Notes: a model not told the origin generated them from the sequence alone. A DNA stretch of 64,000 bases from Rhodocyclaceae bacterium (GCA_026646875.1 JAPKHL010000012.1:1-64000), one strand, 5' to 3'; counted from the first letter of the stretch, positions 26,256 to 35,620 are shown. A program made the numbers and translations.

Positions 26256-27923
26256 ATGAACAACAATATTCCGCCCGCCCGACGCGGCCTCCGCTCCGCG
26301 CCCCTGCTGCCCGCCCTGCTCTGGCTCTGGCTGATGCTGGCGCCGGCCGCGGCGAACGCGGCTTTCCTCCTGCAGACCCTGGTCGACAGCGACAACGACG
26401 CAGCCACCGGGTGCATCGTCGCCACCGCGGCCGGCCCGGTGACCGGCATCGACTACGCGACCACCACCCGCGTCGATCTCGGCGTCGTGCCCCCGGTCGG
26501 CCCCGTCGTGCAGGAACGCTGCACCCTCGGTGCGCTGGCCGCCGATCCGGGCTTCGCCCCGTTGCCGCCGGCACAGTGGGCGCTCGGCGTCGGCGCCGCC
26601 GGCGGCACCGTCGATGTGGTGGAAACCTATGCCCGCGTCCCGGCGGCGCCCGCCGGCGCACGCCTCGCCTTTGCCGCCCGGACCGACGACGCCAGCTGGG
26701 CGCCGACCGCGCTGGTCACCCGCAACGGCGCCCTCGGCGGACCGCCGGTGGTGATTCCGGGGCCGGGAGCGCCCTTCGGCGTGCCGCTCGACAACCCGCT
26801 CGCCATCGCCCTGCTGGCGCTGGTGCTGGCCACGCTGGCCGTGCGCGGGCTCGCCCGCCACCGCCACGCGCCCGGTGCGGCGGCCCTGCTGCTGGCGCTG
26901 GTGGCCGGTCTCGCCTGGGCCGCCATCGCGCGCGACGGCAATCCGGCGGACTGGGGAGCGATCCCGCCGGCGGCCCAGGACACCACGCCCGCGCTGCCCG
27001 GCACCCTGCATCTCGACGCGGTGTATGCCCGCCAGGAGGGCGGCGTGCTCAACGTGCGCTTCGACCTCGATCTCGGCATCCGCCCCCCCGCGGCCGTGGC
27101 CGACGGCCCGTACACCGTGGCCCAATCCGCCACCCTGTCGGTCGCCGCGCCCGGCCTGCTGGCCAACGATCTGCCGGGTCAGCCGGCGGCGGTCGTGCGC
27201 GAATTCCGGCTGGCCGGCGGTGGCCCCGCGCAACCGGCCGGCAGCACCATCGCCTTTGCCGGCGGCACCCTGACGGTACACGCCAGCGGCGCCTTCACCG
27301 TGAATTCGCCGGCCCTGACGGGCAGCCCGGCATTCGACTATCACCTCGGCAACGGACTCGCCGCCGGCAGCTGGGCAACGGCCACCGTCAACGTCACCCC
27401 GTCCGCCACCTGCGGCAACGGCATGAAGGAAGTCGGCGAGGCCTGCGACGACGGCAACAGCATCACCGAGTTCACCTGCCCCTACGGCACGACCAGCTGT
27501 ATCGCCTGCAACGCCACGTGCACGGCGACGCTGAACCTGAGCGGCCCGTACTGCGGCGACAACGCTGTCTCCCACGGTGAGGTCTGCGACGACAGCAACA
27601 GCATCACCGAGTTCACCTGCCCCTACGGCACGCCCAACTGTATTGCCTGCAACGCCACGTGCACGTCGATACTGAACCTGAGCGGCCCGTACTGCGGCGA
27701 CAACGTCGCCTCCCACGGCGAGATCTGCGACGACGGCAACAACATCGACGAAGCCGCCTGCCCCTACGGCACGGCAAACTGCGTGACCTGCAATGCCAGC
27801 TGCTCGGGAACGCTCAACCTGACCGGACCGTTCTGCGGCGACGGGGTGAAGAACGGCCTCGAGCAGTGCGATCCCAACGACGGCGGCGGCCCCGCCTGCA
27901 AGCCGGACTGTACGCTGCTGTAG
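26256..27923 (+). CDS. Exported protein with C-terminal DUF4215 cysteine repeats
   Basis: The 555-residue protein starts with a signal peptide (PALLWLWLMLAPAAANA). An N-terminal domain (about 40-165) is followed by two close hydrophobic segments (NPLAIALLALVLATLAV near 180 and ALLLALVAGLAW near 210), a cadherin/Ig-like region (AVADGPYTVAQSATLSV) and a C-terminal array. The array has three 47-residue repeats (CGD...GE.CDDGN..., about 386-526) plus a partial fourth, each with six cysteines. This is the DUF4215/Myxococcus-type repeat. The arrangement suggests a surface or outer-envelope protein stabilised by disulfides. The mid-protein hydrophobic pair is odd and could be an embedded sorting-like segment. 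Function unknown. Confidence 0.75.
   Translation: MNNNIPPARRGLRSAPLLPALLWLWLMLAPAAANAAFLLQTLVDSDNDAATGCIVATAAGPVTGIDYATTTRVDLGVVPPVGPVVQERCTLGALAADPGFAPLPPAQWALGVGAAGGTVDVVETYARVPAAPAGARLAFAARTDDASWAPTALVTRNGALGGPPVVIPGPGAPFGVPLDNPLAIALLALVLATLAVRGLARHRHAPGAAALLLALVAGLAWAAIARDGNPADWGAIPPAAQDTTPALPGTLHLDAVYARQEGGVLNVRFDLDLGIRPPAAVADGPYTVAQSATLSVAAPGLLANDLPGQPAAVVREFRLAGGGPAQPAGSTIAFAGGTLTVHASGAFTVNSPALTGSPAFDYHLGNGLAAGSWATATVNVTPSATCGNGMKEVGEACDDGNSITEFTCPYGTTSCIACNATCTATLNLSGPYCGDNAVSHGEVCDDSNSITEFTCPYGTPNCIACNATCTSILNLSGPYCGDNVASHGEICDDGNNIDEAACPYGTANCVTCNASCSGTLNLTGPFCGDGVKNGLEQCDPNDGGGPACKPDCTLL
27411..27920 (+). repeat. Tandem 141-bp coding repeats
   Basis: Units begin at 27411, 27552 and 27693, each exactly 141 bp, with a shortened fourth from 27834. 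Units one and two are closest, sharing runs such as TCACCTGCCCCTACGGCAC. This points to a recent duplication inside the DUF4215 array. Confidence 0.85.
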
Positions 27924-27938
27924 GACGGATCTCCCCAG

Positions 27939-27971
27939 GCAGGCCCGGGCGCCTTCGTCGCGCGGGCCTGC
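27939..27971 (+). terminator. Hairpin after the DUF4215 protein gene
   Basis: GCAGGCCCG and CGGGCCTGC pair over 9 bp with a 15-base GC-rich loop region. There is no U-run. It directly precedes the promoter of the CNNM gene. Confidence 0.5.
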
Positions 27972-27977
27972 TACAAT
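27969..27977 (+). promoter_or_regulatory. Extended -10 element of the CNNM/CorC gene
   Basis: TGCTACAAT is an extended -10 sequence 67 bp before the ATG. It overlaps the end of the preceding hairpin. No good -35 box is visible, which is usual with an extended -10. Confidence 0.45.
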
Positions 27978-28043
27978 CCCCCGCTTACCAACACCCAAAC
28001 CGCACGCGACTCCTGCGGCATGTCGCGCCGGGCGGTTTACACA

Positions 28044-29375
28044 ATGGACGTAGCCCTTCTGCTCCTGCTGATCCTGCTCAACGGCGTTTTCGCCATGTCC
28101 GAAATCGCCGTCGTCTCTTCCCGCAAGTCACGGCTGCAGAATCTGGCGGACGACGGCAGCCCCGGCGCCGGCGCCGCCCTCTCGCTGCACCAGGAGCCGT
28201 CGGGCTTCCTGTCCACCATCCAGGTCGGCATCACCTCGGTCGGCATTCTCAGCGGCGCCATCGGCGAGGCCGCGCTGGCCGATCCGCTGGCCGCCTGGCT
28301 GACCGGTTTTCCGCTGCTCGCCCCCTATGCCAAGACGGCGGCGCTGGCCGTCACCGTGGTCGCCCTGACCTATTTCTCGGTGGTCGTCGGCGAGCTGGTT
28401 CCCAAGCGGCTGGCCATGCTGGCACCGGAAACGATCGCCTCGCTGGTGGCCCGCCCGATGATCGTGCTGGCCAAGCTCACCCATCCGCTGGTGGTCACCC
28501 TGTCGACCTCGAGCAGCTTCATCCTGAGCATCCTCGGCGCCCGCCGCCGCGACGAGCCGCCGGTCACCGACGACGAAATCAAGGTGCTGATGGAACAGGG
28601 CGCCGAAGCCGGGGTATTCCACGAAAGCGAGCAGGAAATCGTCTCCAACGTGCTGCGCCTGGACGAGCAGCGGATCCCGGCAATCATGACGCCGCGCCGC
28701 GAGATGTTCGCGCTCGACCTCGACGAGGACGTGGAAATCCTGCGCCAGCGCATCGCGGAGACGGTCTATTCGCGCGTCGTCGTCTGCCGGGGGGGGCTGG
28801 ACCACATCCTCGGCGTCCTGCAGACCGGCGACCTGCTCAAGCACACCATCCACGGTCATTGCATCACCGCCGCCGACATCGAGTCGGCGCTGCATCCGGC
28901 GCTCTTCGTCCCCGAAACGGTGACCACCACCCGTCTGCTGGAGAATTTCCGGCGCGCGCGCCTGCAGTTCGCGCTGATCGTCGACGAATACGGCGACGTG
29001 CAAGGCGTGGTGACGCTGACCGACGTGCTGGCCGCCATCGTCGGCGAGCTGTCGGTGCCGGAAGCGCCGGAGGACCGCGACATGGTGCGGCGCGAGGACG
29101 GTTCCTGGCTGGTCGACGGCGACGTCGGCATCGAGCGCCTGAAATCGACGCTGGAAATCGGCGAGGATCTCCCCGGCGAGGACGAGCACGGTTTCCACAC
29201 GCTCGGGGGCTTCATGATGCACGTGCTCGGGCGCATTCCCGCGCCGACCGATCATTTCGTCGCGGCCGGCTGGCGCTTCGAAATCATGGACATGGACCGG
29301 AACCGGGTGGACAAGGTCCTCGCCGCACCGTGCCCGCCCGACGACGGCGAGCCGCCGCTACCCGAGTTGCGCTGA
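28044..29375 (+). CDS. CNNM/CorC-family (hemolysin-like) membrane protein
   Basis: The 443-residue protein has a CNNM membrane domain with four helices (residues 1-150), two CBS domains (IMTPRREMF, VDEYGDVQGVVTLTDVL) and a CorC/HlyC C-terminal domain. The family exports or balances Mg2+ and other divalent cations, with CBS domains sensing nucleotides. ATG 28044 (MDVALLLLLILLNG) matches the normal N terminus; 28020 in the track adds eight residues. Function as an ion transporter is by family only. Confidence 0.85.
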   Translation: MDVALLLLLILLNGVFAMSEIAVVSSRKSRLQNLADDGSPGAGAALSLHQEPSGFLSTIQVGITSVGILSGAIGEAALADPLAAWLTGFPLLAPYAKTAALAVTVVALTYFSVVVGELVPKRLAMLAPETIASLVARPMIVLAKLTHPLVVTLSTSSSFILSILGARRRDEPPVTDDEIKVLMEQGAEAGVFHESEQEIVSNVLRLDEQRIPAIMTPRREMFALDLDEDVEILRQRIAETVYSRVVVCRGGLDHILGVLQTGDLLKHTIHGHCITAADIESALHPALFVPETVTTTRLLENFRRARLQFALIVDEYGDVQGVVTLTDVLAAIVGELSVPEAPEDRDMVRREDGSWLVDGDVGIERLKSTLEIGEDLPGEDEHGFHTLGGFMMHVLGRIPAPTDHFVAAGWRFEIMDMDRNRVDKVLAAPCPPDDGEPPLPELR

Positions 29376-29397
29376 TCTCCGGCCGGCCGCCGGCGGC

Positions 29398-30072
29398 TCA
29401 GGCCTCCGGCAGCAACCGCCCGAGCCGGGCGCGCAGGTCGGCCACTTCCGCCTCCAGCGCGGCGACGCGTGCCTCCAGGGCAGCGTCCGCGACGCGGCCG
29501 CCCATGCCGGCCGAGCCATTCCCCGTCCGTTCCCCCTCCCCCGCCATGCCGCCGCGTGCCACCGCCGGCTCGCCGCACAGCAGGTGCGCCCAGCGCTGCT
29601 CGCGCGCGCCGGGCTGGCGCGGCAGCAGGATGGCGAGCGGCTGCGCGCGCGCCGCCAGTTCCTCGAGATAGCCCTCCACCGACGAGGCATCGGCGAAGTG
29701 CTGCAGGCGGTCGCAGTTGGCGCGCAGCTCGCTCACCGTCTGCGGTCCGCGCAGCATCAGCACGGCCAGCAGCGCAACGGCGGCCGCCGGCAGCTGGTAG
29801 ACCTTGCCGAAGTTGTGCGCGTAGCGCAGCACGCGACCGGAAGCGCCGAAGGTCTCGATCACCAGCGTGCGCCCGCGCAGTTCCTCCAGCGCCGCCAGCA
29901 CCCCGGCCTCGGACAGATTCATCACCGGATCGCGCGATGTCTTCTGGTTGCAGGCGGTGGTCAGGCTGTTCAGCGTCAGCGGATAGACATCGGGTGTCGT
30001 CTTCTCCTTCTCGATCAGGGCGCCAAGGATGCGGGCTTCGGTTTCGCTGAGGAACGGCAGGGCGTCGGGCAT
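29398..30072 (-). CDS. yceH: YceH-family (DUF480) protein
   Basis: The 224-residue protein has two winged-helix units with the YceH hallmark ([31 protein letters not shown]). It ends in a coiled coil ([20 protein letters not shown]). AAGGA lies six bases before ATG 30072; the longer track frame is an extension. The cellular role is unknown in any organism I can name. It sits alone between a convergent CNNM gene and a terminator. Confidence 0.9.
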   Translation of the reverse strand: MPDALPFLSETEARILGALIEKEKTTPDVYPLTLNSLTTACNQKTSRDPVMNLSEAGVLAALEELRGRTLVIETFGASGRVLRYAHNFGKVYQLPAAAVALLAVLMLRGPQTVSELRANCDRLQHFADASSVEGYLEELAARAQPLAILLPRQPGAREQRWAHLLCGEPAVARGGMAGEGERTGNGSAGMGGRVADAALEARVAALEAEVADLRARLGRLLPEA

Positions 30073-30163
30073 GGTTTTTCCTTCGTCGAGGGACCGTCCG
30101 CGCGAACGGCGGACGGGAGGCGGGAATTCTAGCTGCAGGCCCGCCGGTCGGCGCGCATGGCGT

Positions 30164-30190
30164 AAAAAAACCCGCGCAAGGCGGGTTTTT
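30164..30190 (-). terminator. Rho-independent terminator of the DEAD-box helicase
   Basis: AAAAAAACCCGC-GCAAG-GCGGGTTTTT gives a GC stem with A and U runs on both sides, so it can work in either direction. It follows the minus-strand helicase gene. Confidence 0.85.
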
Positions 30191-30211
30191 CCGGGCGATG
30201 CGGGGTGCCGC

Positions 30212-31651
30212 TCAGCGGTCGCCGTAGCTGCGGCGGTTGCCGCCACCGGCCGGCTTGCCGGCGTGCGCCTGGGCGTGCGGGGCGCGGGCGTAGCCGTCGT
30301 GGCGCGGCGCGGCGGGCTTGCCCTGGCCACGGCTCTCGCCGCTGCGGGCGCCGCCCTTCCAGCCACCGGGTTTGCCTCCCGGGGCGCCGTTCGGACGGCC
30401 GCCCGGCTTGCGCGGAGGCGGTGCGCGCCGGGTCGGCTCGTGTCCGGGAACGACGTCGACCGGGATCGACTGGCGGGTGAAGCGTTCGATCTTGCGCACG
30501 TTGAAGTGCTCGGCATGGTTGACCAGCGAGACGGCGAGGCCGTTGCGGCCGGCACGGCCGGTGCGGCCAATGCGGTGCACGTAGTCCTCGGCGAACTTCG
30601 GCAGGTCGTAGTTGATGACGTGGGTGATGGTCGGCACGTCGATGCCGCGCGCGGCAACGTCGGTGGCGACGAGGATGCGCACCTGGCCGCGACGCAGGGC
30701 GTTGAGCGTGCGGTTGCGCGCGCCCTGGTGCATGTCGCCGTGCAGCGCGGCGGCGTTGAAGCCGGCGATGTTCAGGCGGTCGGTGATGGTGTCGGCGTCG
30801 CGCTTGGTGGCGGTGAAGACGATGGCCTGGTCGATCGAGACGTCGCGCAGCAGGTGGTCGAGCAGGCGGTTCTTGTGCGACAGGTCGTCGACGAAGTGCA
30901 GGCGCTGTTCGATGTTCTCGTGACGGGCGGTGGCGGCGGCGATCTGGATGCGCTGCGCGTCACGCGTCATGCGGCTGGCCATCTCGCCGACCATGCCGTC
31001 GAGGGTGGCCGAGAAGAGCATGGTCTGGCGGCTGGCCGGGGTGGCCATGACGATTTTCTCGATGTCGTCGATGAAGCCCATGTCGAGCATCCGGTCGGCC
31101 TCGTCGAAGACCAGGACCTGCAGTTCGGAAAAGTCGATCTTGCCCGATTCCATGTGGTCGATCAGGCGGCCCGGCGTGGCAACCAGGATTTCCGGATTGC
31201 GCGAGAGCAGCTCCATCTGCTTCGGATAGGGCATGCCGCCGAGGATGGAGACCGCCTTCAGGCGGCGCACGAAGGCGCCGTACTTGGCGGTGGCCTCGGT
31301 CACCTGCATGGCCAGCTCGCGCGTCGGGGTGAGCACCAGCATCTTGGGCTGCGCCGGGGTGAAGCGCGGACGCTCGCCGCGTTCGCCGCGCGCGCGCGCC
31401 GACTGGCGCTGTTGGTTCGGCGTCTTCTGGCCGGGCACGAAGGCCGGGCGTTCCTGCGAGGCCAGCAGGTGGATGGCCGGCAGCATGAAGGCGGCGGTCT
31501 TGCCCGAGCCGGTCTGCGAGGAAACGATCAGGTCGCGCCCTTCGAGGGCGGCGGGAATGGCCTGCGCCTGGACGGGGGTCGGTTCGGTGTAGCCCGCTTC
31601 GGTGAGGGCCTTGAGGACGGCTTCGTGGAGGCCGAGTTCGGCAAAGGTCAT
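30212..31651 (-). CDS. rhlE: DEAD-box RNA helicase, RhlE type
   Basis: The 479-residue protein has all DEAD-box motifs: Q-motif, [35 protein letters not shown] and HRIGRTGR. From about residue 410 comes a glycine- and arginine-rich RNA-binding tail ([18 protein letters not shown]). An insert of about 25 residues rich in Q/R ([15 protein letters not shown]) lies between motifs I and Ia. RhlE helicases remodel rRNA and mRNA, notably in the cold. The gene has a predicted 248-base structured leader. Only a weak AGAG precedes the ATG, so leader structure may control translation. Confidence 0.9.
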   Translation of the reverse strand: MTFAELGLHEAVLKALTEAGYTEPTPVQAQAIPAALEGRDLIVSSQTGSGKTAAFMLPAIHLLASQERPAFVPGQKTPNQQRQSARARGERGERPRFTPAQPKMLVLTPTRELAMQVTEATAKYGAFVRRLKAVSILGGMPYPKQMELLSRNPEILVATPGRLIDHMESGKIDFSELQVLVFDEADRMLDMGFIDDIEKIVMATPASRQTMLFSATLDGMVGEMASRMTRDAQRIQIAAATARHENIEQRLHFVDDLSHKNRLLDHLLRDVSIDQAIVFTATKRDADTITDRLNIAGFNAAALHGDMHQGARNRTLNALRRGQVRILVATDVAARGIDVPTITHVINYDLPKFAEDYVHRIGRTGRAGRNGLAVSLVNHAEHFNVRKIERFTRQSIPVDVVPGHEPTRRAPPPRKPGGRPNGAPGGKPGGWKGGARSGESRGQGKPAAPRHDGYARAPHAQAHAGKPAGGGNRRSYGDR

Positions 31652-31899
31652 GTTTCTCTTTCGTATGAGTCAGCGTCGCGCGGTCGAACGGTGTCGACGC
31701 ACGGGCGCGGGAAAATGCAACGCCAACCAACGAAACAGCCGAGAAAGACAAACAACTCAGGAGATTCGGCACAAAAGCTTTGTGCCAGGACGGTGCTCAG
31801 TGAAAAGGCACCTGGAGGCAGGAGGCTTCAGTTACGCGCCCGGTGGGGCGGCGAGGTTCGCGATGCGCGGTTGTGCATCGCATGCTGCAATGCACAAGG
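31652..31899 (-). promoter_or_regulatory. Long structured 5' leader of rhlE
   Basis: From the predicted start near 31899 the leader runs 248 bases to the ATG with no gene in it. It begins with a stem-loop (TTGTGCAT / ATGCACAA, 31871-31897). In the middle it has GGCACAAA-AGC-TTTGTGCC (31768-31786), a perfect 8-bp hairpin, and next to that a smaller GGTGC/GCACC hairpin. The rest is U- and C-rich. Autoregulation by the helicase or cold control is the natural hypothesis. Confidence 0.55.
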
Positions 31900-31905
31900 G
31901 AGCGG

Positions 31906-31934
31906 ATTGTACACGCCGCGGCGTAGCCTGTCGA
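31906..31934 (-). promoter_or_regulatory. rhlE promoter
   Basis: On the minus strand TCGACA and TACAAT are separated by exactly 17 bp. Transcription would start near 31899. Confidence 0.6.
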
Positions 31935-31951
31935 CCCTTTTGTTGCGCTGG

Positions 31952-32470
31952 TTACTGGTCGTCCGGCGCTGCGTGGAGGCGCGGCGAGAAGACTTCGGTG
32001 ACCAGCACCGACTGGCGGCCGAAGACGAAGCGCGAGCGGCGCGCCCACAGCGTGCGCGCCGTGCAGCCGAGCGTGGCGATGGCCCGGGAATGCAGCGGGC
32101 CGCGCGCGAAGCCGGGGTGGGCGAACAGCATGGCGCCGAGCGAGCGCGTACCGAGCCGGGCCAGCCAGCGGGTGAGCGGGCCGCGCGGCCGGCAGGGCAG
32201 CACGGTGTGGGCGAAGACCACCGGGATGCCGTCGACGCGCAGCACGACCTCGCGGACGCGGGCGCGCACGCCCAGCCGCAGGCCGAGCGGCGCCGCCTCG
32301 TCGGCGGTCGGCCGGGCGAGATGCTGGCGCAGCAGCCCGACCGAGAAGCGGCCACGCGCCTGCAACCGGGCGGTCAGCGATCCCCGGTCGCGCAGCCAGG
32401 GCTGCACGCGCCGGTTGTCGTCATCGCGGCGCAGTGTTGCGCGCCAGTCGGCGGAGCGGCGGGCGGTCAT
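31952..32470 (-). CDS. ubiC: Chorismate--pyruvate lyase UbiC
   Basis: The 172-residue protein fits the UbiC/chorismate lyase family: an N-terminal basic stretch, PWLRDRGSLTARL, REVVLRVDGIPVVFAHTVLP and a terminal SVLVTEVFSP. It converts chorismate to 4-hydroxybenzoate, the first step of ubiquinone synthesis. ATG 32470 is chosen, giving the normal length; the track start 32584 runs into the neighbouring gene. It follows the DUF192 gene by 37 bp. No ubiA is seen next to it. No obvious change in catalytic residues. Confidence 0.8.
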   Translation of the reverse strand: MTARRSADWRATLRRDDDNRRVQPWLRDRGSLTARLQARGRFSVGLLRQHLARPTADEAAPLGLRLGVRARVREVVLRVDGIPVVFAHTVLPCRPRGPLTRWLARLGTRSLGAMLFAHPGFARGPLHSRAIATLGCTARTLWARRSRFVFGRQSVLVTEVFSPRLHAAPDDQ

Positions 32471-32507
32471 CGGAGGGCGGCCGGAGCGAGGACGCGGGAG
32501 CGCGATC

Positions 32508-32960
32508 TCACCGCGGTTGCGGAGCCCGCTCGATGCCGCCGAGGCGGATGCCGGCCTTGAGCCCGCGCTCGGCGAACCAGCCACGGTTCATTTCCAGCGC
32601 GAAACGCGCCGGTGCCACGGCGCAGTGGCTGTCCTCGGTCTGCGGCTGCATGTCGGCGATGTTCAGGATGCGTCCCGTCTCGTCGAGAAACGCGACAGAG
32701 AGCGGCAGGTAGGTGTTGCGCATCCACATGCAGTGGCGCGCCGCCTGCGGAAAAACGAAGAGCATGCCCTGGTTGCGCGGCATGACGCGACGGTGCATCA
32801 ACCCCTGCATGCGCTCGGGCTGGGTGGCCGCGACCTCGGCCTCGATGCGGTGAAATCCGGCGGTCAGCTCCATGCGCGGCATTTCGGCAACGGCCGCGGT
32901 GGCGGCCAGGAGAAGGGCGGCGGCCCCGGCGCATGGCACGCCGGCGGGAATGAAGGTCAT
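32508..32960 (-). CDS. Exported DUF192 protein
   Basis: The 150-residue protein has a signal peptide (AALLLAATAAVAEM) and a DUF192 domain with its typical run ERMQGLMHRR...QGMLFVFP...CMWMRNTYLPLSVAFLD. The family folds as a small beta-barrel of unknown function and is usually periplasmic. AGGAG lies six bases before ATG 32960. It is 54 bp from the small basic protein gene upstream and probably shares its transcript. Confidence 0.85.
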   Translation of the reverse strand: MTFIPAGVPCAGAAALLLAATAAVAEMPRMELTAGFHRIEAEVAATQPERMQGLMHRRVMPRNQGMLFVFPQAARHCMWMRNTYLPLSVAFLDETGRILNIADMQPQTEDSHCAVAPARFALEMNRGWFAERGLKAGIRLGGIERAPQPR

Positions 32961-33014
32961 CGCGAACTCCTGCGGGGGAAGGAAGCGGGAAGGCGGCGAC
33001 TTTAGCACAGCCGG

Positions 33015-33302
33015 CTATTTGCCGGCGCTGCGTGCCTTGCGCTGGCTGTCCTTGCGCACCGGTTTCCCCTTGCTGGGCGCTGCCCGCTCGTGCGGGGCAA
33101 TCTTGCGCCGTACCGGTGCGGCCGGCTTCGCCGTCGCGGCCTCGAGCGCTCGGGCGCCGGGGCGCGGTCGCGGCGATTCGGCGGCGCCGTGAGTGACCGG
33201 CGCATCCTCGTGTTCGGCGGCCTTGGGCACGGCCCCCGCCACCTGGGCATGACAGGCGCCGGCCAGCGCACCGGTCAGCATGAGCAATTGCAGTATTTTC
33301 AT
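33015..33302 (-). CDS. Small basic exported protein, unknown function
   Basis: The 95-residue product has a signal peptide ([20 protein letters not shown]). A low-complexity body rich in alanine, proline, arginine and lysine follows ([23 protein letters not shown]). ATG 33302 overlaps the rluE stop by four bases and has AAGGA upstream; the track start 33311 is less likely. It is probably intrinsically disordered. No family recognised. It could bind envelope polyanions, but nothing more can be said. Confidence 0.6.
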   Translation of the reverse strand: MKILQLLMLTGALAGACHAQVAGAVPKAAEHEDAPVTHGAAESPRPRPGARALEAATAKPAAPVRRKIAPHERAAPSKGKPVRKDSQRKARSAGK

Positions 33303-33907
33303 CCGGAGCATTCCTTCTTACGGGGGGAACGGGCCGCATCGCTCCCCGGCAGCAGGTCGGCGAGCCCGCCTTCGAACAGTCGCCACTCGCCCGGCGCCAG
33401 CCCCGCCAGGGTAAGGCCGCCGACCGCGTGGCGGATCAGCCGCAGGGTCGGGAAGCCGACATGCGCGGTCATCCGTCGAACCTGCCGGTTCTTGCCTTCG
33501 CGGATCGTGATCTCCAGCCAGCGGGTGGGAATCGCGGCACGATAGCGCACCGGTGGTTCGCGCGGCCAGAGGCCGGCCGGTTCGTCGATGCGGCGCACGC
33601 ACGCCGGCTGCGTGGTGAAGTCGGCATAGCGCACGCCGCGCCGCAAGGCTTCGAGCGCCGTATCGTCCGGCTCGCCCTCCACCTGCACCCAGTAGCGCTT
33701 GGCCAGCTTGTGTCTCGGCTCGGCGATCCGCGCCTGCAGGCGACCGTCGTCGGTGAGCAGCAGCAGGCCTTCGCTGTCGGCATCGAGTCGCCCGGCGACG
33801 TATACGCCGGGCAGCGGCAGCAGTTCCTTCAACCCGCGCCAGCGCCCTTCCGGGGTGAACTGGCTGAGGTAGCCATAGGGCTTGTTGAGAAGGACGATGC
33901 GCGCCAT
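33299..33907 (-). CDS. rluE: 23S rRNA pseudouridine synthase, RluE type
   Basis: The 202-residue protein is a short RsuA-family synthase without an S4 domain: [12 protein letters not shown], catalytic aspartate motif [14 protein letters not shown], and [10 protein letters not shown]. RluE modifies U2457 in E. coli 23S rRNA. Length and motif order agree with RluE rather than RluB or RsuA. The downstream small exported protein overlaps its stop. Confidence 0.9.
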   Translation of the reverse strand: MARIVLLNKPYGYLSQFTPEGRWRGLKELLPLPGVYVAGRLDADSEGLLLLTDDGRLQARIAEPRHKLAKRYWVQVEGEPDDTALEALRRGVRYADFTTQPACVRRIDEPAGLWPREPPVRYRAAIPTRWLEITIREGKNRQVRRMTAHVGFPTLRLIRHAVGGLTLAGLAPGEWRLFEGGLADLLPGSDAARSPRKKECSG

Positions 33908-33934
33908 CGGGCGTTCCGGGGTGTCGACAGGAGA

Positions 33935-33963
33935 GGGGCGGATCGTACCATCCGATCCGCCCC
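33935..33963 (-). terminator. Hairpin between nirN and rluE
   Basis: GGGGCGGATC and GATCCGCCCC form a perfect 10-bp stem with a 9-base loop, 71 bp after the nirN stop. It lacks a strong U-run but is well placed to end the nirJ-nirN transcript. Confidence 0.6.
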
Positions 33964-34033
33964 CCGGGGCCTTCCCCCGCCCCGCTTACCCCCTTCCCCG
34001 CTCATTCGTCCCGCCCGGATTGCCCATTCCCGC

Positions 34034-35620
34034 TCAGTGCGAGGTTCCCTCGGAGCGCGTGATCTTGTTCCAGACGTTGTACTTGCCGACCGGCTTCCTG
34101 GCCGGGATGCGCTTCACCTCGGCGAGCGTCTTCATGTCGATCACCACCAGCGCGCCATCCATCTCCCACAGGCTGGCCAGCGCGTAACGGCCATCGCGGG
34201 TGAATTCGACGTGCGCCAGCGTCTGGCCGGGCGGCCCCTCGATTTCCTTGACGACTTCCAGCGTCTGCTTGTCGATGATCTGCAGCTTGTTCTTGTGCTC
34301 GCGGCTCATCATCGAATCGGTGAAGGCGTAGCGGGTATTCTCGTGGCTGCGCATGAAGAAGCCGGGACCGCGGGTCCTGATCTGCTTCACGTTCTCGAAG
34401 GTATTCAGGTCGATCACCGTGATCAGCCCTTCGTTGAGGTTGGGCGAGGCCATCACCAGCCGCTCCTTGCCGGCCGGATCGGTCCATTTCCAGGTAATGC
34501 CGGAACCGAGGTGCGGCATCCCGGGCAGATCGAGGTCGGCCACCTTCTTGCGTCCGTCGAGCAGGATCACCTGGCCCTTGGTCGCCGAACGCGAGGCGCC
34601 GAGAATCTCGTCGTAGCTCTGGGTGAAGAAGAAGTCGTCCAGATAGTCGGTGAGCAGGGTACGGCGCGGATACAGGAAGCCGGGCTTGAAATCGCCTTCC
34701 TTGTACTTGAAGTCATGCACCAGCCCCTCGGCCACCGGTTCGGCATCCGGGTCGTAGCTGATCTCCCAGACCTCGGGCACGTCCTTCAGCGCAGCGACGA
34801 AGCTCTTGCGCGGCGTCGCGTCATAGACGGCCGAAACGCGCGAGGTCTTGTCGCCCTTGGCGTTGGTCACCGGGATGATCTTCTTCAGCGCCAGATCCTG
34901 CGCGTCGAGCACCACCAGGGTGTGCGGCAGGTAATTGGCCACCATCACCCACTTGCCGTCGCCGGAGACGGCGGCGTTGCGGGTGTTGAGCCCGGCGCGG
35001 ATCTCGGCGACCACGGCAAGGTTCCACAGGTCGTACTTGGTGATCCAGCCGTCGCGCGAGGCGAAGTAAACGAAGCGCCCGTCCGGCGAGTATTTCGGTC
35101 CGCCATGCAGGGCATAGCGGCTGGGGAAGCGGTGCAGGCGCTCGAGTTTGTCGCCGTCGAGCACCGAAACATGGTGATCCCCGGTCTCGACGACGATGAA
35201 GAGATTCATCGGATCGGCCCCCTTGAGGGCCTGTGCGGGTTTGTGCGGCAGCGTGAGCGCCGCGGCATCGACGATCCGCGAGGCCTTGATCTCGGCTTCG
35301 CCCCAGACCGGCGCCGGTTCGACGCGGGTATAGATCCACTCGGCGAGGCGCTTCGCCTCCTCCGGCTTGAGCTGCTCGGCGAAAGCGGGCATCTGCGTGG
35401 CGACGCGCCCCTCGAGGATGACCTTGAGCGCCTCCGGCTTTTTCAGGCGCTCGAGGTTCTCCGGCAGCAGGGCGGGGCCGACTCCGCCAAGGCGGCCCTC
35501 ACCGTGGCAGACGGCACAGTGCTGCTTGTACAGCTCGGCCTCGGCGGCTTCGGCAAAGGTGGCGAAGCCGGTGAGGAAGATGGCGAGATAGGAGGCGGAC
35601 AGCCAGAAACGCCAGTTCAT
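34034..35620 (-). CDS. nirN: c-type cytochrome with d1-type propeller, NirN-like dihydro-heme d1 dehydrogenase
   Basis: The 528-residue protein has a signal peptide, one c-heme site (CAVCH, C35/C38/H39) and an eight-bladed d1-type beta-propeller (YSPDGRFVYFASRDGW, MASPNLNEGLI). NirN oxidises dihydro-heme d1 to heme d1 in the periplasm and delivers it to the cd1 nitrite reductase NirS. The alternatives NirS (nitrite reductase itself) and NirF (no c-heme, different length) fit less well, because nirJ is directly upstream and no other nir gene follows. ATG 35620 overlaps the nirJ stop by one base, with AAAGGAG six bases before it. Confidence 0.7.
   Translation of the reverse strand: MNWRFWLSASYLAIFLTGFATFAEAAEAELYKQHCAVCHGEGRLGGVGPALLPENLERLKKPEALKVILEGRVATQMPAFAEQLKPEEAKRLAEWIYTRVEPAPVWGEAEIKASRIVDAAALTLPHKPAQALKGADPMNLFIVVETGDHHVSVLDGDKLERLHRFPSRYALHGGPKYSPDGRFVYFASRDGWITKYDLWNLAVVAEIRAGLNTRNAAVSGDGKWVMVANYLPHTLVVLDAQDLALKKIIPVTNAKGDKTSRVSAVYDATPRKSFVAALKDVPEVWEISYDPDAEPVAEGLVHDFKYKEGDFKPGFLYPRRTLLTDYLDDFFFTQSYDEILGASRSATKGQVILLDGRKKVADLDLPGMPHLGSGITWKWTDPAGKERLVMASPNLNEGLITVIDLNTFENVKQIRTRGPGFFMRSHENTRYAFTDSMMSREHKNKLQIIDKQTLEVVKEIEGPPGQTLAHVEFTRDGRYALASLWEMDGALVVIDMKTLAEVKRIPARKPVGKYNVWNKITRSEGTSH

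Noticed and set aside
26142-27998. Minus-strand 618-residue ORF opposite the DUF4215 gene
   Set aside because: No signal, domain or ribosome site. The plus strand has a promoter, signal peptide and true repeats.
34034-35620. Nitrite reductase NirS
   Set aside because: Both have c-heme plus a d1 propeller, but direct linkage to nirJ alone favours NirN. Not fully excluded, since decisive d1 ligand positions need an alignment.
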